A stretch of DNA of 64,000 nucleotides from Pseudomonas rhizoryzae (GTDB taxonomy: Bacteria > Pseudomonadota > Gammaproteobacteria > Pseudomonadales > Pseudomonadaceae): assembly GCF_005250615.1 (NCBI RefSeq), contig NZ_SULM01000002.1:124001-188000 (forward strand). The letters run 5' to 3'. This document shows positions 27,150 through 35,850 of the stretch, in pieces (the first letter of the stretch is position 1; the number at the start of each line of letters is the position of its first letter). The notes under the pieces were generated by a model. The model was not told the origin of the DNA. It saw only the letters and a list, made by a program, of their open reading frames with translations, and ran no database searches. Made by a program: the position numbers and the translations under genes.

Positions 27150-28354
27150 CCATCCTCACCGCCCCCGAGAAAGGCGCCGCCAACCTGGGCGATAGCCTGC
27201 TCAATGACGTCGCCCTGCCTGCCCTGGTCGTCCACCAGCAGGCCCTCGACCACAACATCGCCTGGATGCAGGCCTTCACCGCTGACCGAGGCGCCGAACT
27301 GGCGCCCCATGGCAAGACCAGCATGGCGCCGGCGCTGTTCCAGCGGCAGCTCGCCGCCGGTGCCTGGGGCATGACCCTGGCCACCGCGGTGCAGACCCGC
27401 GCCGCTCAGGCCCAAGGCGTGCGCCGGGTGCTGATGGCCAACCAGTTGGTCGGCGCGCCGAACATGGCGCTGATCGCCGAGTTGCTCAGGGCCGACCCGG
27501 ATTTCGACTTCCATTGCCTGGTGGACCACCCTGCCCAGGTCACCGCCCTGGGCGCCTTGTTCGGCGAACGCGGCCTGGCGCTGCAGGTGATGATCGAATA
27601 CGGCGTGCCCGGTGGTCGCTGCGGTTGCCGCAGCGAATCCGAGGTAAGGGAACTGGCCAAGGCCATCGCCACCCAGCCCGCCCTGCGCCTGACCGGTATC
27701 GAGGGCTATGAGGGGGTCATCCATGGCGCCGAAGCCGCGACGGACATCCGCTCCTTCGCCGACTCCCTGGTACGCCTGGCCGAAGAACTGCGCGGCCAGG
27801 GCGCCTTTGCCCTGGAACGCCCCATCGTCACCGCTTCGGGTTCGGCCTGGTACGACCTGATTGCCGCCGCCTTCGATCGGCTGGAGGTGCGTGAGCGCTT
27901 TCTCGCCGTGCTGCGCCCCGGCAGCTACGTGGTGCACGACCACGGCATCTACCGCGACGCCCAGGGCGGCGTGCTGGCCCGCACCGGCCTGGCCGAGGGC
28001 CTGCGCCCAGCGCTGGAGGTCTGGGCACTTGTGCAGTCCCTGCCCGAACCCGGCTTCGCCATCCTCGCCCTGGGCAAGCGCGATGTCGCCCACGACGCCG
28101 GCCTGCCACTGCCGCTACGCCGCTACCAGCCAGGTCAAACCGCTGCCGAAGCCGTCGATGTCAGCGGCTGCACCGTCACCGCCATAATGGACCAGCACGC
28201 CTTCATGGTCGTCGCCCCGGGCACCGAGCTGGCCATCGGCGATATCGTCGCCCTGGGCACCTCGCACCCCTGCCTGACCTTCGACAAGTGGCGCCAGGGC
28301 TGCCTGGTGGATGAAGACCTGCGGGTGGTGGAGACCTTCGCGACCTGCTTCTAG
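27146..28354 (+). CDS. PLP-dependent D-amino-acid deaminase (DSD1/D-threonine aldolase-like)
   Basis: A 402-aa fold-type III enzyme. PLP-binding Lys is in PHGKTSMAPALF (about residue 56), and the alanine-racemase-like barrel is followed by a C-terminal beta domain with the metal-site-like DQHAFM and GTSHPCLTFDKW segments. Family members are D-serine dehydratases, D-threonine aldolases or broader amino-acid deaminases. With D-aminoacylase upstream and RidA beside it, deamination of a D-amino acid is the best fit. Starts in an ATGA overlap with the regulator. The exact substrate cannot be read from sequence. Confidence 0.8.
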   Translation: MTILTAPEKGAANLGDSLLNDVALPALVVHQQALDHNIAWMQAFTADRGAELAPHGKTSMAPALFQRQLAAGAWGMTLATAVQTRAAQAQGVRRVLMANQLVGAPNMALIAELLRADPDFDFHCLVDHPAQVTALGALFGERGLALQVMIEYGVPGGRCGCRSESEVRELAKAIATQPALRLTGIEGYEGVIHGAEAATDIRSFADSLVRLAEELRGQGAFALERPIVTASGSAWYDLIAAAFDRLEVRERFLAVLRPGSYVVHDHGIYRDAQGGVLARTGLAEGLRPALEVWALVQSLPEPGFAILALGKRDVAHDAGLPLPLRRYQPGQTAAEAVDVSGCTVTAIMDQHAFMVVAPGTELAIGDIVALGTSHPCLTFDKWRQGCLVDEDLRVVETFATCF

Positions 28355-28357
28355 GCT

Positions 28358-28786
28358 CTAAGGCCGCAGCTCGCCCTGTTCCTCCCCATCCCAGTAACGG
28401 ATGCGCTCGGCATGCACCTTGATGAGGATCATGCCGGGTGTGTCGGTGCCCTGGGGAAACCAGAGCTCCAGGCTCTTGGTCCAGTGCGCCTCGAATTGCG
28501 CCTTATCGCGGATCAGTTCGGCCCGGCCTTCGATGGCGACGAAGAGACCAGGCTTGCCCAGCAGGCTCTTGCCTTCGGTGAAGGTCAGGCCCACCGCCGG
28601 GTCCTGCTCGATGTCGCGGATCTTGGCCGAGTCCTCGTAGGCATAGAACCAGGAGTCCCCGTCGTATTCGACGTCGCCGTTGTTGCTCATCGGCCGGCTG
28701 GTCAAGCGCCCGCTGCCGGTGGTCAGCATGCAGAAATCCAGGTCGCGCATCGCTTTGGAAAGGTCGTGCAGGGTCTTGTCGGCCAT
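28358..28786 (-). CDS. Pyridoxamine-5'-phosphate-oxidase-like flavin protein (general stress family)
   Basis: A 142-aa split-barrel protein: MRDLDFCMLTTGSGRLTSRP then WFYAYEDSAKIRDIEQDPAVGLTF is the pattern of the general-stress-protein-26 subgroup, which binds FMN or F420 and is not a true PdxH. I chose ATG 28786 behind GGAG; the long upstream extension of the open frame is non-coding in appearance. Converges on the deaminase gene with 3 bp between the stops. Confidence 0.8.
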   Translation of the reverse strand: MADKTLHDLSKAMRDLDFCMLTTGSGRLTSRPMSNNGDVEYDGDSWFYAYEDSAKIRDIEQDPAVGLTFTEGKSLLGKPGLFVAIEGRAELIRDKAQFEAHWTKSLELWFPQGTDTPGMILIKVHAERIRYWDGEEQGELRP

Positions 28787-28898
28787 GGGGGTCGCTCCGG
28801 TGGATGGGCAGGCAGTGCCCAGTCTGAATTCAGACCAGGGGCCGATGCCGCTTGGTTCCGGATGGGGATGGCTCACTCGGTCTTTCAGACGGACAGCG

Positions 28899-29837
28899 TC
28901 AATGCGAGGAGATGTAGAACGCCGAGGCAGGCGGTGCCGGCAGTGCATAGGTGGCCTTCATCCAGTCGATCTCCGCCAGGGGTGTGCGACCGAACAGCCG
29001 CTTGAATTCGCGGCTGAATTGCGAAGCGCTTTCGTAGCCCACCGCGAAGGCCGCGTTCGCCGCCGGTAGGGCGTCGCGCAGCATCAGCAGCCGCGCCTGG
29101 TGCAGGCGGGTCGATTTCAGGTACTGCATCGGCGTGGTGCCCGTCACCTCGCGGAAATGCCGGTGAAAGCTGGGTTGACTCATGCGCGCCTCCTGCGCCA
29201 ACGCCGCCACGTCCAGGCGCTCGGCATAGCGGGCATGCAGGGTGCGCAACGACCGGGCGATGCGGCCGAAATGTCCCTGGCGATCCAGGGCCGCGCGCAA
29301 GGAACCACCTTGAGCCCCGGTCAGGATTCGATAATAGACCTCGCGCAGCAGCGCCGGCCCCAGTAGCCGGGCGTCCGTGGGTGCGCTCAGCACCTCCAGG
29401 AAGCGTAGCGTCGAGACCCGTAGCGGCTCGTCGAGCGGCGAGGCATAGAGTCCGCGGGGCGGCTCGACCGCCGGCCCCAGCTCGCTATCGAGTTGCAGGA
29501 CCAGCTCGCCGAGCAAGCGAAAATCCAGCCGCAGGTAGATGGCCAAGAGCGGCTCCTCCGGACTGGCATCGGTTTCCATGGTGAAGGGCACGGGCACCGA
29601 GACCACTAGATAGTGCTGGGCGTCGTAGCGATAGACGCGCTCCCCGAAATAGCCGCGCTTGCCGCCCTGGCAGACGATGACGATGCCGGGGTCATAGAGC
29701 ACCGGAACCCCACGGAGTGGGCGATCCGAGCGCAGGAAGCGTACGTCTTCCAGGGCGCTGAGGTTGTAGCCCTCCTGTGGCGACAGCTCACGCATCAGCG
29801 TCACCAGCCGTGCGGTGACCGGATCACCTTGGATCAT
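28899..29837 (-). CDS. AraC-family transcriptional regulator
   Basis: A 312-aa regulator with an N-terminal AraC_N ligand domain (about 10-190) and a C-terminal double helix-turn-helix (about 200-300: LDVAALAQEARMSQPSFHRHF, then AAFAVGYESASQFSREFKRLFG). AGAGGA precedes the ATG. It is 12 bp downstream of the SDR gene on the same strand, so the two form an operon. AraC_N regulators beside SDR or alcohol-dehydrogenase genes often respond to aldehydes or alcohols; the effector here is unknown. Confidence 0.85.
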   Translation of the reverse strand: MIQGDPVTARLVTLMRELSPQEGYNLSALEDVRFLRSDRPLRGVPVLYDPGIVIVCQGGKRGYFGERVYRYDAQHYLVVSVPVPFTMETDASPEEPLLAIYLRLDFRLLGELVLQLDSELGPAVEPPRGLYASPLDEPLRVSTLRFLEVLSAPTDARLLGPALLREVYYRILTGAQGGSLRAALDRQGHFGRIARSLRTLHARYAERLDVAALAQEARMSQPSFHRHFREVTGTTPMQYLKSTRLHQARLLMLRDALPAANAAFAVGYESASQFSREFKRLFGRTPLAEIDWMKATYALPAPPASAFYISSH

Positions 29838-29849
29838 GGAGCATCCTCT

Positions 29850-30680
29850 TCAACCATCGGTGGAGCGCGTCAGGGTCTCCCAGCGCTCGATCTCCCGCGT
29901 GGCCTCGGCCAGTCGCTCGCGCACCAGTTGCAAGGCATCGCTACCCAGCAATAGGTGCCTGGGCGGCGCCGGCATGGCGATGAGTTGCAACATCGCCTGG
30001 GCGGCCTTGCGTGGATCGCCCAGCTGCTTGCCACTCTTGGCCTCGCGCGCGGCGCGGATCGGCGCGAAGCTCTCATCGTAGTCGGGAATGCTGCGCGGGG
30101 TGCGGCGCATCGAACGGCCTGCCCAGTCGGTGCGGAAGGAACCCGGCGCCACGGCGGTAACCTGCACCCCGAAGGGTTCCAGCTCCTGGCCCAGCGCCGC
30201 GGAGATGCCTTCGAGGGCGAACTTGCTGCCGCAATAGTAGGAGATGCCCGGCAGCGTGATGGTGCCGCCCATGGAGGTGATATTGATGATATGGCCACGG
30301 CGGCGCTGGCGGAACGCCGGTAAAAAGGCCTTGATCACGGCCACCGCCGCGAAGACGTTGACCTCGAATTGCTGACGCAGCTCCTCCAGCGGCGATTCCT
30401 CGAGAATGCCCTCATGGCCGTAGCCGGCGTTGTTCACCAGGACATCCACCGGCCCGTGCTCGGCCTGGACCTCGGCCACCACCGTCGCCAGGCGAGCGTA
30501 GTCCGTTACATCCAGCAGCACGCCATGGGCATTGGTCGACAAGGCGGCGAACGCCTGCCGATCGGCTTCCCGGCGCACCGTGCCGATGACGCGATGGCCA
30601 GCCGCCAGGGCTTCGCGCGCCAGGGCCTGGCCGAAGCCGCTGCTCACGCCGGTGATAAAAAGGGTCTGGTGATCGTTCAT
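29850..30680 (-). CDS. Short-chain dehydrogenase/reductase
   Basis: A 276-aa classical SDR: cofactor site TGVSSGFGQALA (about 10-21; Arg at TVRREAD suggests NADP preference), NNAGYG, catalytic Ser in INITSMGG, and YxxxK in YYCGSKF. Ribosome-binding site AGGAGCAGG. First gene of a two-gene unit with the AraC-type regulator. Substrate not deducible. Confidence 0.85.
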   Translation of the reverse strand: MNDHQTLFITGVSSGFGQALAREALAAGHRVIGTVRREADRQAFAALSTNAHGVLLDVTDYARLATVVAEVQAEHGPVDVLVNNAGYGHEGILEESPLEELRQQFEVNVFAAVAVIKAFLPAFRQRRRGHIINITSMGGTITLPGISYYCGSKFALEGISAALGQELEPFGVQVTAVAPGSFRTDWAGRSMRRTPRSIPDYDESFAPIRAAREAKSGKQLGDPRKAAQAMLQLIAMPAPPRHLLLGSDALQLVRERLAEATREIERWETLTRSTDG

Positions 30681-31022
30681 GACCTGCTCCTGTCATTGCA
30701 AGGGAGCGGCCAGGCTAACGCGGGTGCGCCTTGTACCCGCTGCCGGATCGTCTGGGGGTCTTGCCTAATCCTCTCAACCTCGAGGCCGGGCCCCGAAAGC
30801 CCGTGGCGCGGCTCGCGTCCCTAGGTCAGGCCAGCCCCGCCGGGGCCAAACGCCACGATAGGGATACTGCCCAGGCCACACCTGCCACCCAAACGTCATC
30901 CTTATTAAATATAACCAACAAGAACCGCGCCTAGAGTTAGCGCCGAACCGGGCCTTACCCGGTTTCATCTCGACGAGGATCCAAACGAACATAAATTCTA
31001 CTACTTCATGGAGAGGATCTTT
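30681..31022. other. Intergenic region upstream of the Nep1-like gene
   Basis: A 342-bp gap between divergent genes. The half nearer the NLP gene is AT-richer (TTATTAAATATAACC around 30902-30916) and carries CCGGGCCTTACCCGG (30948-30962), a small inverted repeat. These may be parts of the NLP promoter. No ORF with a credible start was found. Confidence 0.45.
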
Positions 31023-31763
31023 ATGAGCCGTAAGATCTCGCTATGCATGGCCGCCTCCGCCTTATCCATGGCGACCCCGGCCTTCGCGGCGGTCATCGCC
31101 CATGACCAGGTGCAACCTATCCCCGCCAACGCCACCGATGTGGAGTTCTATTACCAGCCGATGATTGCCGACGGCCCGGACTCCTGCAATAACTATCCTG
31201 CCGTGGATTCGGCCGGCAACGTCAGCGGTGGATTGCATCCCTCGGGCGCCCCGGATGGTCATTGTCGCGGCACCAATGGCCAGGTCTATTCGCGCATGGC
31301 CGAATACTATGATCACTGCGCGATCATGTATTCCTATTACTTTCCCAAGGATCAACCGCCGAACTATCTGGGCGCGGTGGGCGGTCATCGCCATGATTGG
31401 GAAAACATCGTGGTCTGGACCAACGAGTGCAAGGTCGGCTCGCCCATCCTGAAGATCGATTACTCGACCCATGGCAAGTACCGGGTCAATTACAACCCGC
31501 CACTCTGGCGTGGCCGGGACGGCTATCTAGTCAACGGCGTACATCCCAAAGTCGGCTACCACGCCACCTACGATGGCTTCGCCGACCATTCGCTCGACTG
31601 GACCAACGACACCGGGCGCAGCCAGTCCCTGATCAGTTGGAGCCGGATGCCGGTGCCCGCCAAGAACACCCTGAACAGCTACGACTTCGGCGCGGCCAGC
31701 GTGCCCTTCAAGGATAACGGCGCCTTCTGGTCCAACCTGCAGAAGGCCTGGAAGACCGACTAG
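31023..31763 (+). CDS. Secreted Nep1-like protein (NLP, NPP1 family)
   Basis: A 246-aa protein with a Sec signal peptide (about 1-23, ends AFAA) and the NPP1 core: CAIMYSYYFPKDQ followed by GHRHDWENIVVW, including the diagnostic GHRHDWE heptapeptide (about 120-126). NLPs of plant pathogens bind glycosylinositol phosphorylceramides of plant membranes and lyse dicot cells, and the AIMYSxYFPKD segment is part of the immunogenic nlp20 pattern. Four cysteines remain in the mature part (DSC, GHC, DHC, NEC), as in type 2 NLPs. The start is ATG 31023 behind GAGAGG. Secretion beyond the periplasm, for example by type II, is inferred. Confidence 0.9.
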   Translation: MSRKISLCMAASALSMATPAFAAVIAHDQVQPIPANATDVEFYYQPMIADGPDSCNNYPAVDSAGNVSGGLHPSGAPDGHCRGTNGQVYSRMAEYYDHCAIMYSYYFPKDQPPNYLGAVGGHRHDWENIVVWTNECKVGSPILKIDYSTHGKYRVNYNPPLWRGRDGYLVNGVHPKVGYHATYDGFADHSLDWTNDTGRSQSLISWSRMPVPAKNTLNSYDFGAASVPFKDNGAFWSNLQKAWKTD

Positions 31764-31786
31764 CGCTGCGCTTGTTTGGCACTGGC

Positions 31787-34291
31787 TCACTGACCGCGCG
31801 GCTTGGCCCGCGCGGTCGGTTCGGCGATCAGCGGATCGTCCGGCCAGTAGTGCTTGGGATAGCGCCCCTTGAGATCCTTCTTCACCTCCACATAGGTATT
31901 GGCCCAGAAACTGGCCAGGTCCTGGGTGACCTGCACCGGGCGCCGCGCCGGCGAGAGCAGGTGCAGCTTGACCGCCAGGCGGCCACCGGCGATGCGCGGG
32001 GTGTCGGCCAGGCCGAACAGTTCCTGCAGGCGTACCGCCAGCACCGGGGGATACTCGCCGTAATCCAGGCGAATGCTGGAACCCGAGGGCACCTCCAGGC
32101 TGCGTGGTGCCAGTTCGTCGAGCTGGCGCGGCAGCGGCCAGGGCAGCAAGCCCTGGAGCATGGCGGCCAGGTCCAGGTTGGCGAAATGGGCCAGGCGGGT
32201 GACGCGATCCAGGTAGGGCAACAGCCAGGCTTCCAGGCTATCGAGCAGGGCGGCATCGCTGACATCCGGCCAGTCGCTCGTGTCTGCCTGTTGTAGATCC
32301 AACTGACGCAGTAAGCCGACCCGCGCCTGCCACTGGCGCAACTCGGGCGTCCAGGGCAGCAGTTCCAGGCCCTTGCGCCGCACCAGGCCGAGCAGGGCGC
32401 GGCTGCGGGCGGCGGCGTCCAGTTGCTTCAGTGGCTCGCGACTCAGCACCAGTTGACCTACCCGCCGCTGGCGCTCGGCGCGCAGGACGCCTTCACGTTC
32501 ATCCCAGTCCAGTTCGTCGTGGCTTACGACCTGCTCGGCCAAGGGTCCATCGAACAGCCCTGGCTCCAACTCGGCAGCCAGGTAGATACGCTCCTCGCGC
32601 TGCCCCTGGCGACTGCCCAGGTCGGCCACCACCAGCCAGGGCGACTTCATCAGCGCATCCGGCTCGGCGAAGCTGGCGGCCCGACCGTTGGCCAGGCGAT
32701 AGTCCTGGCCGCCGGCCTTGCGTTGCTGGGCGATTCGATCCGGATAGGCGCAGGCCAGCAGGGCACCGGTCCAGCGCGGGTGCTCAGGATCGGCTACCGG
32801 CTCAGTGGCCTTGCCTCTCAACAGGCCGCGGTACTGGCGGACCAGTTGGCGGATGCGCGCCACACCGCCACGCGGACCGCGACCTTCGCCGGCCAGGAGC
32901 AGCAAACGGGTGTGCAGGTCGGCGCCCTGCCCCGGCGCCAGGTCGCGCTCGCCCAGCAATGCCGCGATCTCGCAGGCACGCTCAGCCAGGCCCCAGCTCT
33001 GCCCACGCAGGAGCAGGTGCGCCAGGCGCGGATGTGCCGGCAGGCCACTCATGGCCTGGCCGTGAGCGGTGAAGCTGCCCTGTTCGTCCAGGGCGCCCAG
33101 GCGAACCAACAGGTCGCGAGCCTGGGCCAGGGCGGCGGCGGGCGGCGGATCGAGCCAGGCCAGTTCCTCGGCACTCATGCCCCAGCGCGCCAGTTGCAGG
33201 GCCAGCCCGGCCAGATCGGCCTGGAGGATCTCGGCGCTGTCGTAGGCCGGCAACTGCTGGTGCAGCTCTTCCGACCAGAGTCGATAGCAGACGCCCGGCT
33301 CCAGACGCCCGGCGCGACCCTGGCGCTGGGTGGCCGAGGCGCGCGAGATGCGCCGGGTGGTCAGCCGGGTCATGCCACTGCCGGGATCGAAAGCCGGCAC
33401 CCGTGCCAGACCGGCGTCCACCACCACCCGTACGCCCTCGATGGTCAGGCTGGTCTCGGCGATATTGGTGGCCAGCACCACCTTGCGCAGGCCGGCCGGC
33501 GCCGGTTCGATGGCGGCGCGCTGGGCGGCCAGCTCCAACTCGCCATGCAGCGGACAGAGCAGCACTCCGGCCGGCAGTTGGTCGGCCAGGCGCTCGGCGG
33601 TGCGACGGATCTCCGCCTGGCCGGGCAGGAACACCAGCAGGCTGCCGGTCTCTTCGTCCAGCGCCTGCAGTACCGTGGCGGCCACCCGCGCTTCCAGGCG
33701 TTCGTCCTGGCCGAGCGGCCGGCCCCAGCGGGTCGTGACCGGAAACATCCGCCCCTCGCTGCGCACCACCGGCGCGCCGCCGAGCAGGGCCGCCAGGCGT
33801 TCGCCCTCCAGGGTGGCGGACATCACCAGCACCTTGAGCGGCGTATCGCGCAGCAGCTCGCGGCCGCTCAGGGTCAGCGCCAGGGCCAGGTCGGCGTCCA
33901 GGCTGCGCTCGTGGAATTCGTCGAAGATCACCAGGCCGACGCCCTCCAGCGCCGGGTCGTCCTGCAAACGCCGGGTCAGGATGCCCTCGGTGACCACCTC
34001 GATGCGGGTGCGGGGGCCTACCTTGCTCTCCAGGCGAATGCGATAGCCCACGGTCTCGCCGACGCCCTCGCCCAGCTCCGCGGCCAGGCGCTCGGCGGCG
34101 GCGCGGGCCGCCAGCCGCCGGGGTTCGAGCAGCAGGATGCGCTGGCCGACCAGCCAGGGTTCGCCGAGCAACGCCAGGGGCACCCGGGTGGTCTTGCCCG
34201 CGCCGGGCGGCGCCTCCAGCACGCAGTCATCCCTGGCCGCCAGGGCAAGGCGCAGATCGGGCAAAACAGATTCAATCGGCAACAAACTCAT
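31787..34291 (-). CDS. hrpB: ATP-dependent RNA helicase HrpB
   Basis: An 834-aa DEAH-box helicase. Walker A GAGKTTRVPL begins at about residue 30, Walker B/DEFH is IFDEFHERSL, then SATLEGERL, QRQGRAGR and the HrpB-specific C-terminal domain. ATG 34291 behind AGGAG. The gene runs away from the AT-rich island. The sequence immediately upstream of its start is island DNA, and a 70%-identical copy of its first 79 bp lies on the island's other side (35851-35929), so its 5' end appears to have been replaced. Cellular role of HrpB is poorly defined (RNA processing). Confidence 0.92.
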   Translation of the reverse strand: MSLLPIESVLPDLRLALAARDDCVLEAPPGAGKTTRVPLALLGEPWLVGQRILLLEPRRLAARAAAERLAAELGEGVGETVGYRIRLESKVGPRTRIEVVTEGILTRRLQDDPALEGVGLVIFDEFHERSLDADLALALTLSGRELLRDTPLKVLVMSATLEGERLAALLGGAPVVRSEGRMFPVTTRWGRPLGQDERLEARVAATVLQALDEETGSLLVFLPGQAEIRRTAERLADQLPAGVLLCPLHGELELAAQRAAIEPAPAGLRKVVLATNIAETSLTIEGVRVVVDAGLARVPAFDPGSGMTRLTTRRISRASATQRQGRAGRLEPGVCYRLWSEELHQQLPAYDSAEILQADLAGLALQLARWGMSAEELAWLDPPPAAALAQARDLLVRLGALDEQGSFTAHGQAMSGLPAHPRLAHLLLRGQSWGLAERACEIAALLGERDLAPGQGADLHTRLLLLAGEGRGPRGGVARIRQLVRQYRGLLRGKATEPVADPEHPRWTGALLACAYPDRIAQQRKAGGQDYRLANGRAASFAEPDALMKSPWLVVADLGSRQGQREERIYLAAELEPGLFDGPLAEQVVSHDELDWDEREGVLRAERQRRVGQLVLSREPLKQLDAAARSRALLGLVRRKGLELLPWTPELRQWQARVGLLRQLDLQQADTSDWPDVSDAALLDSLEAWLLPYLDRVTRLAHFANLDLAAMLQGLLPWPLPRQLDELAPRSLEVPSGSSIRLDYGEYPPVLAVRLQELFGLADTPRIAGGRLAVKLHLLSPARRPVQVTQDLASFWANTYVEVKKDLKGRYPKHYWPDDPLIAEPTARAKPRGQ

Positions 34292-34339
34292 GATGGCTCC
34301 TAGCCTGAGCCAACGATTATATAGACAAGAGAGGTAGTT

Positions 34340-34609
34340 ATGGCATGCGAAATTCATCCACGCATAAACAGATATTATGCAACGACAGAATCGGTAACAA
34401 TTTTCGAGAGCAAAACAGTTACAGGAAAGAAAGCGTTTATTATTAGCCCACCTCTTTGACCAACAGCAGTTTTTGCTAGAAACAGTAGCGGCAGGAAATC
34501 TCCACCTTCAGCCCTAAGGCAACGACCTGGTACCTTTTATGTAAAGACAGCAATCCGAGCCAAGAACCATTCACGTACATTAGCAAGATTAATCAACGAA
34601 TCGAGCTAA
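34340..34609 (+). pseudogene. Small island ORF interrupted by one in-frame TGA
   Basis: ATG 34340 is preceded by GAGAGG. The frame reads 39 codons (MACEIHPRINRYYATTESV and so on), meets TGA at 34457-34459, then continues open for 49 codons to TAA 34607-34609, five bp before the next gene. Either a nonsense mutation split an 89-codon gene, or the first 39 codons are a real short peptide. I see no ATG to restart the second half. Codon composition is AT-rich like the next gene, so both probably arrived together. No family recognised. Confidence 0.4.
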
Positions 34610-34614
34610 GTCAT

Positions 34615-35670
34615 ATGACTGACCAGAAATACGACGAGATAATGACCCATTATTTAGCGGATATGGAAAAATATGCCCGCGAGCGGCTTACAAAAGCGAC
34701 CGACCTAATTGCAGCGTTCACCACGCTTGCCAAATCGAAGGGTGTATCCCTAGATACAGAATCATTTGAGTACATTCAGACTATCGGTATCGTTGCGAAG
34801 GCACCCGGCCTCGCAAGAGTGCTACTAGGACCAATAAGGGCACAGCGCGACGGACTGCTGGATTTCAATGAGATCGCGAGTCGATTCCCGCCTAGCCACC
34901 ATTACGAAGGGTGCTTTGCCGGGCCCGATTTTATTTTAATGGCGCACCCTTGCTACCGGCGCGAAATGCACCCAATTAACAACTGGGCGCCAAGGTTTAT
35001 AGACCTATTCTGGCGATTCGATGGACCTGGTATAGAAAAGTACATTGCCCTTGACGAAAATCGGGTCCGAATAGACGTTGATGGCCTGGGCTATATGGAG
35101 GCCGATACTTGGTATGGAGCCCCGTTCGATGAGGACATAGCAAATATCAAAACTGGAATCGTCAAGCTACGCCCGCCTATGGACCTCGAAGCCTGGCACA
35201 TTTCAATATTTTTTGCCAACACGTACTGTCTAGACGTCAAATGGAGCGAGTCGGACGGCATAAAATCTTTTCAAGCCCTAGAGATTAAGGCGGAGGATGT
35301 CCAAATTAAAATTGAAGGACAGCAATATTTCCCTGCTCGCTACCTGCATGCCGAGTTCGATCTCGCAACCAATTGCTTCAGACACTTCGACGGTGCAATC
35401 CAGCTTTTCACAGAGGAAGAATATTTTCAGCGGCGAGATTCCGACTTCAACATGACGATGAAGAACCCTACACACGTCAAGGCTCGATCGACCAAAGTCT
35501 TCAAGATCAACGGCCCCTTAAAAACAAAAGACTGGGTCGAGTTCTGCTGCCACTTCTATGCCGCAAACCCGCTCACCTTCGAGTACTTCAATGGTAAGTA
35601 TCCAAAGCATGTCACCGAGGCTGTAGAAAGGATTAGGAGTCGCCCATCTCGGCTCTCTGACGAGACTTAA
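34615..35670 (+). CDS. Unrecognised 351-aa protein of the island
   Basis: A complete, low-GC ORF. The N-terminal 70 residues look helical (DEIMTHYLADMEKYARERLTK and on), followed by a mixed alpha/beta region with many aromatics (FDGPGIEKYIALDENRVRI, AWHISIFFANTYCLDV) and a C-terminal helix. There is no signal peptide or membrane segment, and no nuclease, ATPase or toxin motif that I can name. The upstream small frame ends 5 bp before the ATG, suggesting a two-gene unit. Being alone in an acquired island it could be a defence, immunity or cargo gene, but that is only inference from context. Confidence 0.6.
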   Translation: MTDQKYDEIMTHYLADMEKYARERLTKATDLIAAFTTLAKSKGVSLDTESFEYIQTIGIVAKAPGLARVLLGPIRAQRDGLLDFNEIASRFPPSHHYEGCFAGPDFILMAHPCYRREMHPINNWAPRFIDLFWRFDGPGIEKYIALDENRVRIDVDGLGYMEADTWYGAPFDEDIANIKTGIVKLRPPMDLEAWHISIFFANTYCLDVKWSESDGIKSFQALEIKAEDVQIKIEGQQYFPARYLHAEFDLATNCFRHFDGAIQLFTEEEYFQRRDSDFNMTMKNPTHVKARSTKVFKINGPLKTKDWVEFCCHFYAANPLTFEYFNGKYPKHVTEAVERIRSRPSRLSDET

Positions 35671-35850
35671 TCGGTTATGAAAGGGTGACTCAGAGCTGAC
35701 GAATTGCTGGCACAGCTAAAACATAATCCTTAAGTACTCTCAACAGATTCTAGCTAAGACTAAACTCACGTACGCGGTGCTATACAGACTCAGTCCCACT
35801 TAGCTCCCCTCAAAAGGAACCGACCTTGATCGGCAAGGCAGGGCAAGCAA

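Larger units (their letters stand above)
34292..35850. other. AT-rich accessory island at the hrpB 5' end
   Basis: About 1.56 kb with clearly lower GC than its surroundings (roughly 42-50% by eye against about 65%). It holds a TGA-broken small frame and an unrecognised 351-aa gene, and no transposase, integrase or tRNA. The left border is the start of hrpB and the right border is the breakpoint in a diverged hrpB 5' fragment. This arrangement suggests entry by homologous recombination in hrpB. Confidence 0.65.

Noticed and set aside
34457-34459. TGA recoded as selenocysteine
   Set aside because: There is no recognisable selenoprotein family, no Cys-aligned homologue known and no evident SECIS-like hairpin directly downstream. 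A nonsense change or short peptide is simpler.
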